Both the position numbers and the translations under genes were made by a program. 64,000 bases of DNA from Bartonella sp. AU16XJBT (GTDB taxonomy: Bacteria > Pseudomonadota > Alphaproteobacteria > Rhizobiales > Rhizobiaceae), in the NCBI RefSeq assembly GCF_028618665.1, contig NZ_JAQITF010000009.1, positions 1 to 64,000 on the forward strand. Reading direction: 5' to 3'. The stretch's first letter is position 1, and every line of letters starts with the position of its first letter. Shown here in pieces: positions 1-8,626 of the stretch. The notes beneath the pieces were generated by a model. That model was not told where the DNA came from. It saw nothing but the letters and a program-made list of their open reading frames with translations, and ran no database searches.

Positions 1-476
1 ATTTTATATAAAAATATATTTAAAATAGTTTTATAAAAATGATAATTATGATTTTTTTAAAAATAAAAAATTTTGTTGTTGTAGATAACTGTTAGTATCT
101 ATTTCATTGAGAGATGTATTTTTAATCTTGAAAAAAAGTTGCATAAAAATTGGGGGAGGAGGCAAAGTCTAAATATTGTATGAGTAAACAATGTAAGTGA
201 ACTTTATAGAAAATTCTTTACAGAATAATTCGTGTATTATCCTATTATACTGTACAACACCGTTGTTTAGAGCAGTAATAGGGGAAAATATATTATACAT
301 TAGGTATTTTTAGAATGAGTGCTAGGTGAAGTATTCAGGGCAGGGGGCCCATAGAGCCTTATGTAGGTGAACCATATAAGTGGTTAGCAGCATCTCCCTT
401 AACACGTCAGATTTTTCTACAAACCGGTGCTGGGAGGAATCCTCTTCTTTTGAAGTGTGGGGAGAAGATTAAGAAG
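1..476. other. AT-rich intergenic stretch with hairpins
   Basis: No convincing gene. The stretch becomes less AT-rich after about 300. At 241-282 an imperfect hairpin is visible (CCTATTA..CTG against CAG TAATAGG), with a nested ACAAC/GTTGT hairpin. A short open frame without a start codon runs from about 330 to 508 on the plus strand and resembles nothing I recognise. The segment 241-475 looks weakly like 22603-22830 (see findings) and ends at a bidirectional terminator-like hairpin, so a small RNA cannot be excluded. Confidence 0.35.
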
Positions 477-506
477 AAAAAGGGTAACACTTTAGTTACC
501 CTTTTT
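477..506 (-). terminator. Intrinsic terminator of cycA, bidirectional
   Basis: Arms GGGTAAC (482-488) and GTTACCC (495-501) form a perfect 7-bp stem with a 6-nt loop, flanked by an A run on the left and a T run on the right. It therefore reads as a rho-independent terminator on both strands. It lies about 20 nt past the stop codon of the minus-strand cycA gene, which it most likely terminates. Confidence 0.75.
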
Positions 507-526
507 TGAGCTGTTTTGTATAGATT

Positions 527-1927
527 TTATTTGTTCTTTGGAGCAATTTTTTTTCTTATAAACATAAAATACATTATGCCTAAGAAGATAAACCAAAAGA
601 TACTGTATTTTAAAGCTATTAGGGTATCGTGTTCTAATGTTAACAAATAGAGCATGAAAGCAAAAAACACTAACACAATCCCGCACATAATGACACCTCC
701 CGGCATTTTGTAGACGGATTCAGCATGTAGATGAGGGTGATTGCGACGATACACAATATAGCTAATCAAAATGACGGACCATACGAATAAAAATGCAATA
801 GCTGAAATACTTGTCACAATTGTAAAAGCACTTATGATGCTTGGAGATGATGATGCAATTGTATATCCTACTAAAATACATAGGCAGGAAAAGAACAGAG
901 CATTGGCTGGAACATGGTATTTGGAAAGCTTCCCTAAAATTGGAGGAGCGCCTTTTTGTGTTGCAAGACCGTATATCATACGGCTGGTGGAAAAAATACC
1001 ACTATTTGCTGAAGAGGCCGCTGAAGTGAGAACAACAAAATTGACCAAACCAGCAGCTATTGGAATGCCAGCAAGCCAAAACATGGAGACAAAGGGGCTT
1101 TTATCTGGAACTATTTGATCCCAAGGTGTAACTGACATAATCACAGCAAGAGAAAAGATGTAAAAGAGTACAATACGCACCGGTATTGCATTAATTGCTT
1201 TAGGGAGAACTTTTTTAGGTTCTTTGACTTCAGCTGCTGTTGTTCCAGCAATTTCAATCCCAACAAAAGAAAAAATGGCAATTTGAAATCCGGCAAAAAA
1301 ACCTGTAATTCCTCGGGGAAATATATCTCCACCATTCCATACGTGACTGAGAGAAGCGACAGTACCATTTGGAGAGGTAAAGCCTGTAGTGATCATATAA
1401 AATCCAACAATAACTAATGCTAAAATTGCTACGACTTTGATAAGACCAAACCAGAATTCAAGTTCACCAAAAAATTTTACGGCAAGGAGATTAAGGATTA
1501 AAAAGAAACCAATGCAAGCAAAAACAACAATCCATGGATTAAGTGTTGGCCACCAGAAATGCATATAGTTAATGATTGCAATAATATCTGCAGCTCCAGT
1601 CACAACCCAGCTTAACCAATAGTTCCAGCCAACAAAAAAAGCGATTCCTGGCCCTAGCATATCGGTTGAAAAATCAATAAGAGATCGATATTGTGAATTA
1701 GAAAGCAATAATTCTCCCATTGCACGCATGACAAAGTATAGGGCACATCCAATAACGGCATAAACGAGTATGATGGAAGGGCCGGCTACACTAATCGTTT
1801 TTCCTGATCCCATGAAGAGCCCTGTTCCAATAGCCCCACCGAGGGCTATAAGTTGTACGTGACGGTTATCTAGACCACGTTGTAGTTTTTTCTGAGGATC
1901 ATCTTTTAAATTTTGTTTACAGTTCAT
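527..1927 (-). CDS. cycA: D-serine/D-alanine/glycine permease CycA
   Basis: Inner-membrane amino acid:proton symporter of the APC superfamily, expected to import glycine, D-alanine and D-serine. The 466 residues give about 12 hydrophobic segments. The first carries the family motif GGAIGTGLFMGSG (about residues 30-42). Long stretches match what I remember of E. coli CycA (470 aa), for example VLTSAASSANSG, SVTPW and the PHLHAESVYKMP region before the last two helices. The start ATG at 1927 is preceded by a G-rich ribosome site (GGGGG about 10 nt upstream). The gene stands alone, with its own terminator and a roughly 780-bp upstream spacer that contains a strong palindrome at 2141-2166. Substrate specificity within the family is inferred from similarity only. 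Confidence 0.9.
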   Translation of the reverse strand: MNCKQNLKDDPQKKLQRGLDNRHVQLIALGGAIGTGLFMGSGKTISVAGPSIILVYAVIGCALYFVMRAMGELLLSNSQYRSLIDFSTDMLGPGIAFFVGWNYWLSWVVTGAADIIAIINYMHFWWPTLNPWIVVFACIGFFLILNLLAVKFFGELEFWFGLIKVVAILALVIVGFYMITTGFTSPNGTVASLSHVWNGGDIFPRGITGFFAGFQIAIFSFVGIEIAGTTAAEVKEPKKVLPKAINAIPVRIVLFYIFSLAVIMSVTPWDQIVPDKSPFVSMFWLAGIPIAAGLVNFVVLTSAASSANSGIFSTSRMIYGLATQKGAPPILGKLSKYHVPANALFFSCLCILVGYTIASSSPSIISAFTIVTSISAIAFLFVWSVILISYIVYRRNHPHLHAESVYKMPGGVIMCGIVLVFFAFMLYLLTLEHDTLIALKYSIFWFIFLGIMYFMFIRKKIAPKNK

Positions 1928-2712
1928 TTTTTGGGGGTTCCCTTTAATTATTTTGAGATTAAATTACACTCAAAGAGATATTATTCGTATCGAAGCATGA
2001 TATAAATGAGGTGTAAAGGAAAAAAACATTTTTTATGGTTTTGTGTGGATAAAGATAAAGGGGGATAAACAAAAGAACATGGTTTTGAAAAAAGAGAATG
2101 TATTTCTCTTAAATAGCATAACAGATATTTGCATAGGGAGTTTATTTGTTATGAATAACAAATAAATAGCTCATGAAGAGGTTTTGATAGAGCGCCCTTT
2201 AAAATTATTTCAGAAAGTTGTTAGGTGTTTTTATAACTTTATGAAATTTATCGTTTATAATCAATATGTTGTTATTCATAATAGAGAGAGTTTAAATTTT
2301 TTGCTCAAGTAGCATTAGAGAGTTGGCATCTTAAGTGTAGGGAAAATTCTTTAATGATAAAAAATTTAAATGATTTCTAAAATCATTTTATTTGTTTTTA
2401 TGATGCTATCATAAGTAAAAAAGAGGGCCTTTTTCACAAAGGAAAAGAGGGACACTTTAGCTTTTTTCTTCTAAAGTGGTGAATAAGAACTTCATTTAGA
2501 TATTGATAAAACGTTGCGATAAATTCTATTGTTTACACAAAAGTTCTTGAGACTACGATAAAAAAGCAACGTTATTCAGTTTTACAGAGAAAATAAGAAA
2601 GAATTGGGGATTGTCTCAGCTTTGTGAGAGGTTAGACTCTTCAGAAGTGAGAGGCAGCGTCATGAAAAGATTACTCTGTTAGCTTTACGACCTCTTATCA
2701 AAAGAGGAAATG
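1928..2712. other. Intergenic stretch upstream of cycA
   Basis: About 785 bp without a supportable gene. It contains a perfect palindrome at 2141-2166 (12-bp arms) and an 8-bp inverted repeat CACTTTAG (2453-2460) / CTAAAGTG (2471-2478). A divergent or ancient coding remnant at about 2570-2710 cannot be excluded, but I recognise no family in any frame. Confidence 0.4.
2141..2166. promoter_or_regulatory. Perfect 26-nt palindrome, possible operator
   Basis: TTTATTTGTTAT (2141-2152), a GA centre, and ATAACAAATAAA (2155-2166) form an exact inverted repeat with a 2-nt spacer. That geometry suits binding of a dimeric regulator better than an RNA hairpin, because the loop would be too tight. It lies about 215-240 bp upstream of the cycA start. 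Its function is inferred only. Confidence 0.35.
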
Positions 2713-3344
2713 TTATCCAAAGAAAATGAAAAAAGAAAATAGCGATAAAACTGTTCCTGTTGCACTATTAATACATCCTTTTATTTTTTCCTTTTTTAGA
2801 GTGGCACTTGCAAATGATATAAAAATGGTCATTAAAGTAAACCATGCAAAGATATTGAAGGAATGTATTGTTACAAGTTCAAAGCCTTTTTTATGCTACT
2901 GCCAGAAGCTAAGAATTTTGGAAAGGCTGCTATGTAAAATATTGATACTTTGGGATTTAGTATTTGTGTTAAAAAATCATCCATATAGCTGGTGAAGAGC
3001 TTTGTTTTACCGACAATGCTTTTTTCATTCGTTGATATTTTTTCTTTTGAATTTAAGCTGTGTATTCCAGATTTAATCGATTTAAAGCCCATATATAATA
3101 AATAGCAGCCTCCCATGAGTTTTACTAAAAGGAAGAGCGTTTTGTTGTTGAGAATGAGTGCTGATACACCTAATATGGAAAATGCTCCATGCGCATATGT
3201 TGCTGTACACAACCCTAAGACGTTCGTAAATGCGTTCTTTTTCCCCAATCTCGTTGCATTATCGATGATAAGGGCCATGTTTGGTCCCGGTGAGATGACT
3301 AAAAAAAATGAAACAATGAAAAAGGTCAGTATTTGATGACTCAT
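2713..3344 (-). pseudogene. LysE/RhtB-family amino acid exporter, frameshifted
   Basis: The first 157 codons read as a LysE/RhtB-type efflux protein, with the N-terminal helix and SPGPNMALI motif (about residues 18-26), further hydrophobic segments and the NPK motif near residue 130. This frame stops at 2871 after GSSIKKALNL. Moving by one base restores the missing C-terminal helices, from about ELVTIHSFNIFAWFTLM to SLFSFFIFFG, ending at TAA 2713-2715. The join would read KKAFELV if one T had not been lost in the gcttt/gaactt context, so this is a single-base deletion in a gene of about 210 codons. Its ATG overlaps the stop of the FAH-family gene (ATGA), so the two were translationally coupled. 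A sequencing error or programmed frameshift is possible but less likely. Confidence 0.75.
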
Positions 3345-3949
3345 TTTACTTTTAGCTCTGAGATTAATTGATCTTCAAGATAGAGTTCTATTCTGTCAAA
3401 TTTAGAGAGTTTTCCTACGCCCTGTGGAGTGCCGGTGTATATGATATCACCACGCCTTAGCTGAATGTAGTGACTTAAAAATGATATTATTTTCTCAAAG
3501 CTAAAGATCATATTTTTCGTATTGCCAACTTGCCTTATCTCGCTATTCAACTTCATTGTAAAGGTTATTGGGGCATTCATTTTTTCTTTGTTTATGAAGT
3601 CAGAGACGTATGCGGCTCCTTTAAAACCTTTAGATAAAAGCCAAGGAAGTTTTTTTTCTTTTAATTTTTTTTGCAAATCTCTTGCGGTTAGATCAAGACC
3701 TATTGCTACGGCATCATAACATTCTTTAGCTTTACTCTCATTGACCATAAAAATGTCCTTTGAGATTCTGAGCACAATTTCAGTTTCAAAATGGATTTCT
3801 TTGGAAAAATCAGGAAGATCAATTTGGTTTCCTAACACAAGTGAACTATTTGGCTTGCTAAATATAACAGGTTCATCTTCAACAACATTCCCCATTTCAT
3901 GAACATGTTCAACATAATTGAGTCCGACACAGTAAATATTATTAATCAT
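3341..3949 (-). CDS. Fumarylacetoacetate hydrolase (FAH) family protein
   Basis: A 202-residue enzyme of the FAH superfamily, resembling the short acylpyruvate hydrolase/YcgM type, which cleave or isomerise beta-diketo or acylpyruvate compounds. Visible hallmarks are CVGLNYVEH near the N-terminus, the metal-ligand acidic residues in HFETE (E55, E57), LDLTARD (D86), and the C-terminal GDIIYTGTPQGVG loop (about 167-179). I chose the ATG at 3949 because it has a GGAG site 7 nt upstream and begins exactly where the family begins. The open frame continues upstream to 4096, but those codons read like the C-terminus of the decayed dehydrogenase next door. It is the only intact member of a three-gene cluster. 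The substrate is unknown. Confidence 0.8.
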   Translation of the reverse strand: MINNIYCVGLNYVEHVHEMGNVVEDEPVIFSKPNSSLVLGNQIDLPDFSKEIHFETEIVLRISKDIFMVNESKAKECYDAVAIGLDLTARDLQKKLKEKKLPWLLSKGFKGAAYVSDFINKEKMNAPITFTMKLNSEIRQVGNTKNMIFSFEKIISFLSHYIQLRRGDIIYTGTPQGVGKLSKFDRIELYLEDQLISELKVK

Positions 3950-3977
3950 AGGAAAACTCCAAGTTTTTCTTTTCCTT

Positions 3978-4907
3978 TTATATAGAAAAGGTATCACTAG
4001 GGAAACAATGTTTTTTCTCATATCGATATGTGAGCTTTGTAAAAAAATATGCATTATGTGGATTAATAACCAATTTTGATGATAAACAGACAGCATTGTC
4101 TCTCCAAGCTTTAATGAGAGGGTGGCTATTGGGTGGTTCTATGGGGAGAATATCAGGGAATGCGTGTAACTTAGGATTTTCGCTTAGATGCTTTCTAAGC
4201 AATAAAAATCGCTGAGGATTTTATCCTTTGTGGCGTTCACTAAGATAGCTTTTTTCTTACTTTTTTGAGGAATTCTGAATTAATCATTCCCATATGTTTT
4301 GTTGGTAAGAGGGCAGTGGAGTGATACCATATCAGATTATCCTAGACGTGCATTCCTATCTTTTAAAAGTTTTGAAGTTGAGTGATTGAGTGATCAATGT
4401 ATGGGTCATAGACAAGAATTTTGAATCCAGAAGGACTTAACGCTCTAGCGTTGCTTTTCCTATTTTCCCGAACTCAGCCAACTCGATGGTTTTATGCTTT
4501 GGACGTAATATTTTAAGATTGTTTTCTTGCCATATTTTTTGCTAAATCATTATGTCTGGATACTTGCCAGCATCCTTCCAAAATCATTGTTAATGCAGTA
4601 TCAGCTACTTCATCTATACAATAAGAAGGGTTGTTAGCAAATTCAACACCGTGCTTTCTTAGCTCTTCGTAATCTAATTGCTCAAAACGGATACCAAATC
4701 GTCCTGCTATTTTTTTACATTTATGCAATTCCTTGGTTGTTTTCTCTGTTATTTTTGCATGCCAGATCAATAAGACATCAATTTTCCAGAATTTCATCAT
4801 GAATGTTGTCTTCATGTAAAAAGTTGAAGAAATAAAATTAAGCGCCTAAGTCAGTCAGCGGTTTTTCAAATTCACTTATTTCAGTTATTCTATCGATTAT
4901 AGTTCAT
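3978..4907 (-). pseudogene. D-isomer-specific 2-hydroxyacid dehydrogenase, decayed
   Basis: Pieces of one NAD-dependent D-2-hydroxyacid dehydrogenase lie in the correct order but in different frames. They are: an N-terminal fragment with ITEISEFEKPLTDLGA below an ATG at 4905-4907; a middle piece (4513-4790) with WHAKITEKT, RFGIRFEQLDYEELRKHGVE and DEVADTALTMILEG; a Rossmann-like LAEFGKIGKA (about 4450-4490); SGFKILVYDPYIDHS (about 4380-4440); SLHCPLTNKTYG and MINSEFLKKVRKKAILVNA (about 4220-4330); and a C-terminal EPPNSHPLIKAWRDN with LVINPHNAYF (about 4030-4150). At least five frame changes or stops separate them, so no active enzyme is expected. A true C-terminal end is hard to fix, since one frame runs into the FAH-family gene. 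Confidence 0.8.
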
Positions 4908-4975
4908 CGTAGTTTTTCTCTATAATAGATAATCATTAAGAAAAATCTTTTTACTCACCTGATGAATCAAAAGAA

Positions 4976-6544
4976 TTAGCTTTTTTCTGGTAACATAAGT
5001 GGAGAAATAAGGATTTTAGATATGTTTCGGCGTTCCATTTCAATCACTTTAAAGCGTAAACCGTCTGTTTCAAAACTTTCCCCCTCATTCGGCAAATGAC
5101 CAAACTGCCAAAGCATAAAGCCTGCCAGAGTCGTATAACGGTCTGCCTCATCAACAAGATTTCGTCCAAGATAACCACTTAAACGGCGGATATCAGCATA
5201 TCCCTCTACAAGAAGACTGCCATTTTCAAGTTGTTCTGCAATCATGAGCTCTTCATCGTCATCAGGAAAGTCTCCTGCAATAGCTTCAAGAATATCGGTT
5301 GGTGTTGCAATCCCTTCAAAAGATCCGTGCTCATCAACAATAATTGCAAGCTGAATCGAAGAATGACGTAATTGCTCCATCAATCGTAAAACACTTGTGT
5401 TTTCATGAACAACAAGGGGTTCTCGCATAGCTTTTTTCCAATTAATCTTTTTACCCTCTGCCAAGTTTAAAAGAAGATCTTTTGTCAATGCAACGCCAAC
5501 AAATTCATCCACTTTTTCACGCGCAAGAATTAAGCGGCTATGTTTAACCTTTTGTAATTCTTCACGCATTTCATTTTCATCAGCATTTAAATCTAACCAC
5601 TCAATCTCATTGCGCGGCGACATAATAGAGCGAACAGGACGATCAGCTAAATCGAGAACACCACGAATCATCTCCTTTTCTTCTGGTCTAAACAATTCAG
5701 AAGCTGCGGCTTGTTCAGCAATGACATCTACAGTTTCAGCAAGATGATTATCTTTACTTCCCCCTCCTAAGAGTCTTAAAACAGCATCAGCTGTTTTACT
5801 GCGTAGATCATTCGTTGTAATCATCTTTTCTCGGTTACGACGTCCAATTTGATTAAACGCTTCAATGAGAACAGAAAAACCAATAGCAGCATACAAATAT
5901 CCTTTTGGAATATGAAAACCAAACCCTTCAACAATGAGTGTAAAACCAATCATCATCAAAAAACCAAGACAAAGGATCACAATGGTGGGATGACGATTAA
6001 TAAAACGCATAAGAGAGCCAGAGCCACACATCATTACTCCCATAGCAGTAATGACTGCGAGATACATAACTGCTGCCTGCTCTTTTGCAATCATACCGGT
6101 TGCGGTAATAATACTATCGAGTGAAAAAACAGCATCTAGTACCACAACTTGAACAATTACTTGCCAAAAAACAGCATAAGCAACGCCTGTTTTTCTTTCA
6201 TGCGATACCCCTTCTAACCTTTCATGCAATTCTAATGTTCCTTTTGCCAGCAAAAAGGCTCCACCACCAATTAAAATAAAGCTATGCCAACTAAAGACAA
6301 AAGAAGAAAGTGAAAGAATGACCGTATCAAGTCTCATAACCCATCCAATAACTGTAAGAAGGAAAAGCCGCATGATTAATGCTAAAGTAAGACCTATCAA
6401 GCGTGCACGGTCACGCAAATGCAGGGGTAATTTTTCAGCTAAAATTGCAATAAAAATAAGGTTATCTATTCCTAAAACAATTTCGAGAAAAACCAACGTG
6501 ACCAAACCAAACCATGCATGGGGATCAGTGATCCATTCCATCAT
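4976..6544 (-). CDS. TerC-family membrane protein with CBS and CorC domains
   Basis: A 522-residue protein with the three-part architecture of E. coli YoaE. Residues about 1-240 are a TerC integral-membrane domain of roughly seven helices with the acidic motifs EIVLGIDN (21-28) and DAVFSLDSIITA. Residues about 300-425 hold a pair of CBS modules (RPVRSIMSPRNEI, then PLVVHENTSVLRLMEQ and IVDEHGSFEGIATPTDIL). A CorC/HlyC C-terminal domain follows (about 435-515). TerC proteins are implicated in metal, especially manganese, export, and the CBS pair probably senses a nucleotide. The gene is monocistronic. The start is either of two adjacent ATGs (6544 or 6541), with a GGTGAG-like site just upstream. 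The transported ion is not shown by the sequence. Confidence 0.85.
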   Translation of the reverse strand: MMEWITDPHAWFGLVTLVFLEIVLGIDNLIFIAILAEKLPLHLRDRARLIGLTLALIMRLFLLTVIGWVMRLDTVILSLSSFVFSWHSFILIGGGAFLLAKGTLELHERLEGVSHERKTGVAYAVFWQVIVQVVVLDAVFSLDSIITATGMIAKEQAAVMYLAVITAMGVMMCGSGSLMRFINRHPTIVILCLGFLMMIGFTLIVEGFGFHIPKGYLYAAIGFSVLIEAFNQIGRRNREKMITTNDLRSKTADAVLRLLGGGSKDNHLAETVDVIAEQAAASELFRPEEKEMIRGVLDLADRPVRSIMSPRNEIEWLDLNADENEMREELQKVKHSRLILAREKVDEFVGVALTKDLLLNLAEGKKINWKKAMREPLVVHENTSVLRLMEQLRHSSIQLAIIVDEHGSFEGIATPTDILEAIAGDFPDDDEELMIAEQLENGSLLVEGYADIRRLSGYLGRNLVDEADRYTTLAGFMLWQFGHLPNEGESFETDGLRFKVIEMERRNISKILISPLMLPEKS

Positions 6545-6976
6545 TTCTCACCTTTTAAAAGCTTAAAAGCGCGCGATCGACAAAAAAATCATGGGCTTTT
6601 ATTCGTATATTGGATCATGAATATTGAATGTAAAAAACTTACATTCAAAGGGAAAAACAGAAAAATATTGCTTAAACGCATATGATTATTGATAAAACAA
6701 AACGATGCCCCATTCCGATAAAAACGACAAGAAGGCTCTTCTAAATTTTGCTCGGGCATTATGCTCGATAATCCTCCAACGATAGATTCTGTATAACAAC
6801 CAGAACATGTATTTATAGAACCTTATAATGGGTTTATTTTTATATAAGATCAAGTGGTGAATATCATATTTTAAACCCTACAGACAATGAGGTTATATAA
6901 AAAACAACAAAATATCTAGACATCTATCCTTAGGAGCGTTATAGAAACGCTCATTCTCATCTTTTGGGAAGCTTAT
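6545..6976. other. Intergenic stretch between the TerC gene and tRNA-Lys
   Basis: About 430 bp with no gene or recognisable RNA. It must hold the promoters of the minus-strand TerC-family gene and the plus-strand tRNA-Lys, but I see no strong consensus match for either. Confidence 0.4.
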
Positions 6977-7052
<76 letters not shown>

Positions 7053-7121
7053 TTTATTTTGTACATAAATAATTTATTGATTGCGTAAAATTTTTTAAGA
7101 TATAAGAGGCTAAATGAAATT

Positions 7122-7338
7122 GGGGGGGGGGAGCAAGCTTACGCCACCACACACTTTGCGAACCTCCAATGTTATCCCGACAAGCTCTTGGCACTTGAGA
7201 TTCTTCATAAGAGGCATTTTTAGTCCTTTCTTATACAGTTCCACTCCATATGGCTCTTCCCGCTTATAACGTGCAAGCGAATGGTTCTGATTGATTCAAC
7301 GTGGGAGAGATTTGAAATGAGAGAATCTTACGGTATTC
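7122..7338 (-). pseudogene. Degraded phage-type integrase 5' end, copy 1
   Basis: Read on the minus strand, this shares with copies at 22.2, 30.0 and 58.0 kb a conserved leader (TACCGTAAGATTCTCTCATT, then AATCAATCAGAACCATTCGC) and the start ATGCCTCTTATGAAGAATCT. It then runs into the region coding for the beginning of the integrase. Only a short N-terminal piece survives. It breaks off at a run of ten G residues (7122-7131 on the plus strand). It lies just downstream of tRNA-Lys. The integrase assignment rests on copies 3 and 4, which preserve more of the N-terminal arm-binding domain. Confidence 0.6.
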
Positions 7339-7627
7339 AATGCTTTAATTCCAGTTGAATAACGATAAATTATTATTTATAAATCAATATATTGTATGTT
7401 ATAGAAACGATTATTTTCTACACGGATAGTTGCTTTCAAGTTTATGGGCGTTATTTTGAAGTAAAATAGACAAATATTACTCTGTTTCTACTTAGAGTAA
7501 GCTATTTATAAAGGGGGTATTTCAAGCATAAAGGTAAAAAAGATAAATACAAATGATAGTTTTATTAATTGCATATATGCAATTGAACTTCAGCATAAAT
7601 ATATCACTTATACGTATACAAAAAAGA
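7339..7627. other. AT-rich spacer
   Basis: No gene. The spacer separates the integrase remnant from the convergent end of the LPG-synthase-type membrane protein gene, and no family is recognisable in any frame. Confidence 0.3.
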
Positions 7628-7646
7628 AGCCATTGATAGCCTTTAT
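7628..7646 (-). terminator. Weak intrinsic terminator
   Basis: On the minus strand AAGGCTAT and ATGGCTTC can form a short stem (with G-U pairs), followed directly by TTTTTTG. It sits just beyond the stop codon of the minus-strand membrane protein gene. The stem is weak. Confidence 0.35.
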
Positions 7647-7648
7647 AT

Positions 7649-8602
7649 TTATTTAGGTGGTGTTTTGGGGGCTCTTTTCCAATATTGTTGCGCTTCAAAA
7701 ATGGCGACCACAAATAATGAAATGATGAGTGGTATGATCAAATAAAGTATTCTAAAGACAATAAGTGCTGCGATAACATCGGTTGGATTTACATCGGGCA
7801 TACCGGTTATGAAGAGCGCTTCAAGAACACCTACTCCTCCTGCTGGAGCATTGGAGAGAAGCGTTATTGTAAAAGATGCTAGAAAAACACCAAGAACGGA
7901 AATAAAATGAATATCTGCATTGTAGGGGAGAACAGCATAGATAATTCCTGCTGCTCCTAAAAGTTCTAGGGGGCTAATGAGGAGCTGTTGAATGACAATT
8001 TTTAGTCGTGGATAGGAAAGTTGAATTTTCTTGCCCAAGCGTAAGGGTTTCAATTGAAGCCAACTACCAAACGTATAAAGTGCTACGCAACTGAGTAAAA
8101 TTGCTCCAACTGTTGTTCCAAGCCATTCAGGAAGCTCTTCATGAATGAGGGTGATAATTTCGGGTTGCAGAACCAAAACGATCCCCAACAGTAAGATTGT
8201 GCCGATGACAAAAGTAAAAGAGCAAAAACCCACTAATATGGCGATTTCTGTTCCGTTTAATCCTTTCATTTTATAGGCGCGATAACGCACGACGGCACCA
8301 GAAAAAACTGAAGCACCGATATTGTGTGAAAGAGCGTAAGTTGTAAATGAACAGATAGCGATAAAAATCCAAGAAATTTTATGGCCTAGATGTTGCAAGG
8401 CAATGCGATCATATCCAGCAAGAGCAGCATAAGCAAGGAGAGAACATAAACAGGCTAATAACCAGTGTTGTGCATTTAAATTGCTCAAACGTTCCAATAC
8501 GTCACCAAACGAAATGGCAGAGAGCTTTATATAAAGAATCCGAATAGATATCAGCATTGCTAAGATACCAATTAAGGGCCATATAAATTGCTTTATTTTC
8601 AC
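7649..8602 (-). CDS. Lysylphosphatidylglycerol synthase-type integral membrane protein (UPF0104)
   Basis: A 317-residue polytopic inner-membrane protein with about eight hydrophobic segments. It resembles the flippase-like N-terminal half of MprF and the YbhN/AglD group. Characteristic features are the ALSHNIGASVFSGAVVRYRAYKMKG stretch around residues 90-115 (conserved polar and arginine residues following a helix) and the APAGGVGVLEALF motif near residue 255. There is no soluble lysyl-transferase domain, so it should not by itself synthesise lysyl-phosphatidylglycerol. A lipid-transport or envelope role is inferred from the family. It follows the YbaL-type antiporter by only 24 bp, suggesting co-transcription. 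Confidence 0.75.
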   Translation of the reverse strand: MKIKQFIWPLIGILAMLISIRILYIKLSAISFGDVLERLSNLNAQHWLLACLCSLLAYAALAGYDRIALQHLGHKISWIFIAICSFTTYALSHNIGASVFSGAVVRYRAYKMKGLNGTEIAILVGFCSFTFVIGTILLLGIVLVLQPEIITLIHEELPEWLGTTVGAILLSCVALYTFGSWLQLKPLRLGKKIQLSYPRLKIVIQQLLISPLELLGAAGIIYAVLPYNADIHFISVLGVFLASFTITLLSNAPAGGVGVLEALFITGMPDVNPTDVIAALIVFRILYLIIPLIISLFVVAIFEAQQYWKRAPKTPPK

Positions 8603-8626
8603 GCTTCTTTATCCATTTTATGTTTT

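Noticed and set aside
2726-2995. Plus-strand 89-codon frame
   Set aside because: It lies antisense to the frameshifted LysE/RhtB gene and has no ribosome site or family resemblance. It is a shadow frame.
3978-4202. Separate 74-codon hypothetical gene on the minus strand
   Set aside because: Its translation is the C-terminal part of the decayed 2-hydroxyacid dehydrogenase, so it is counted within that pseudogene.
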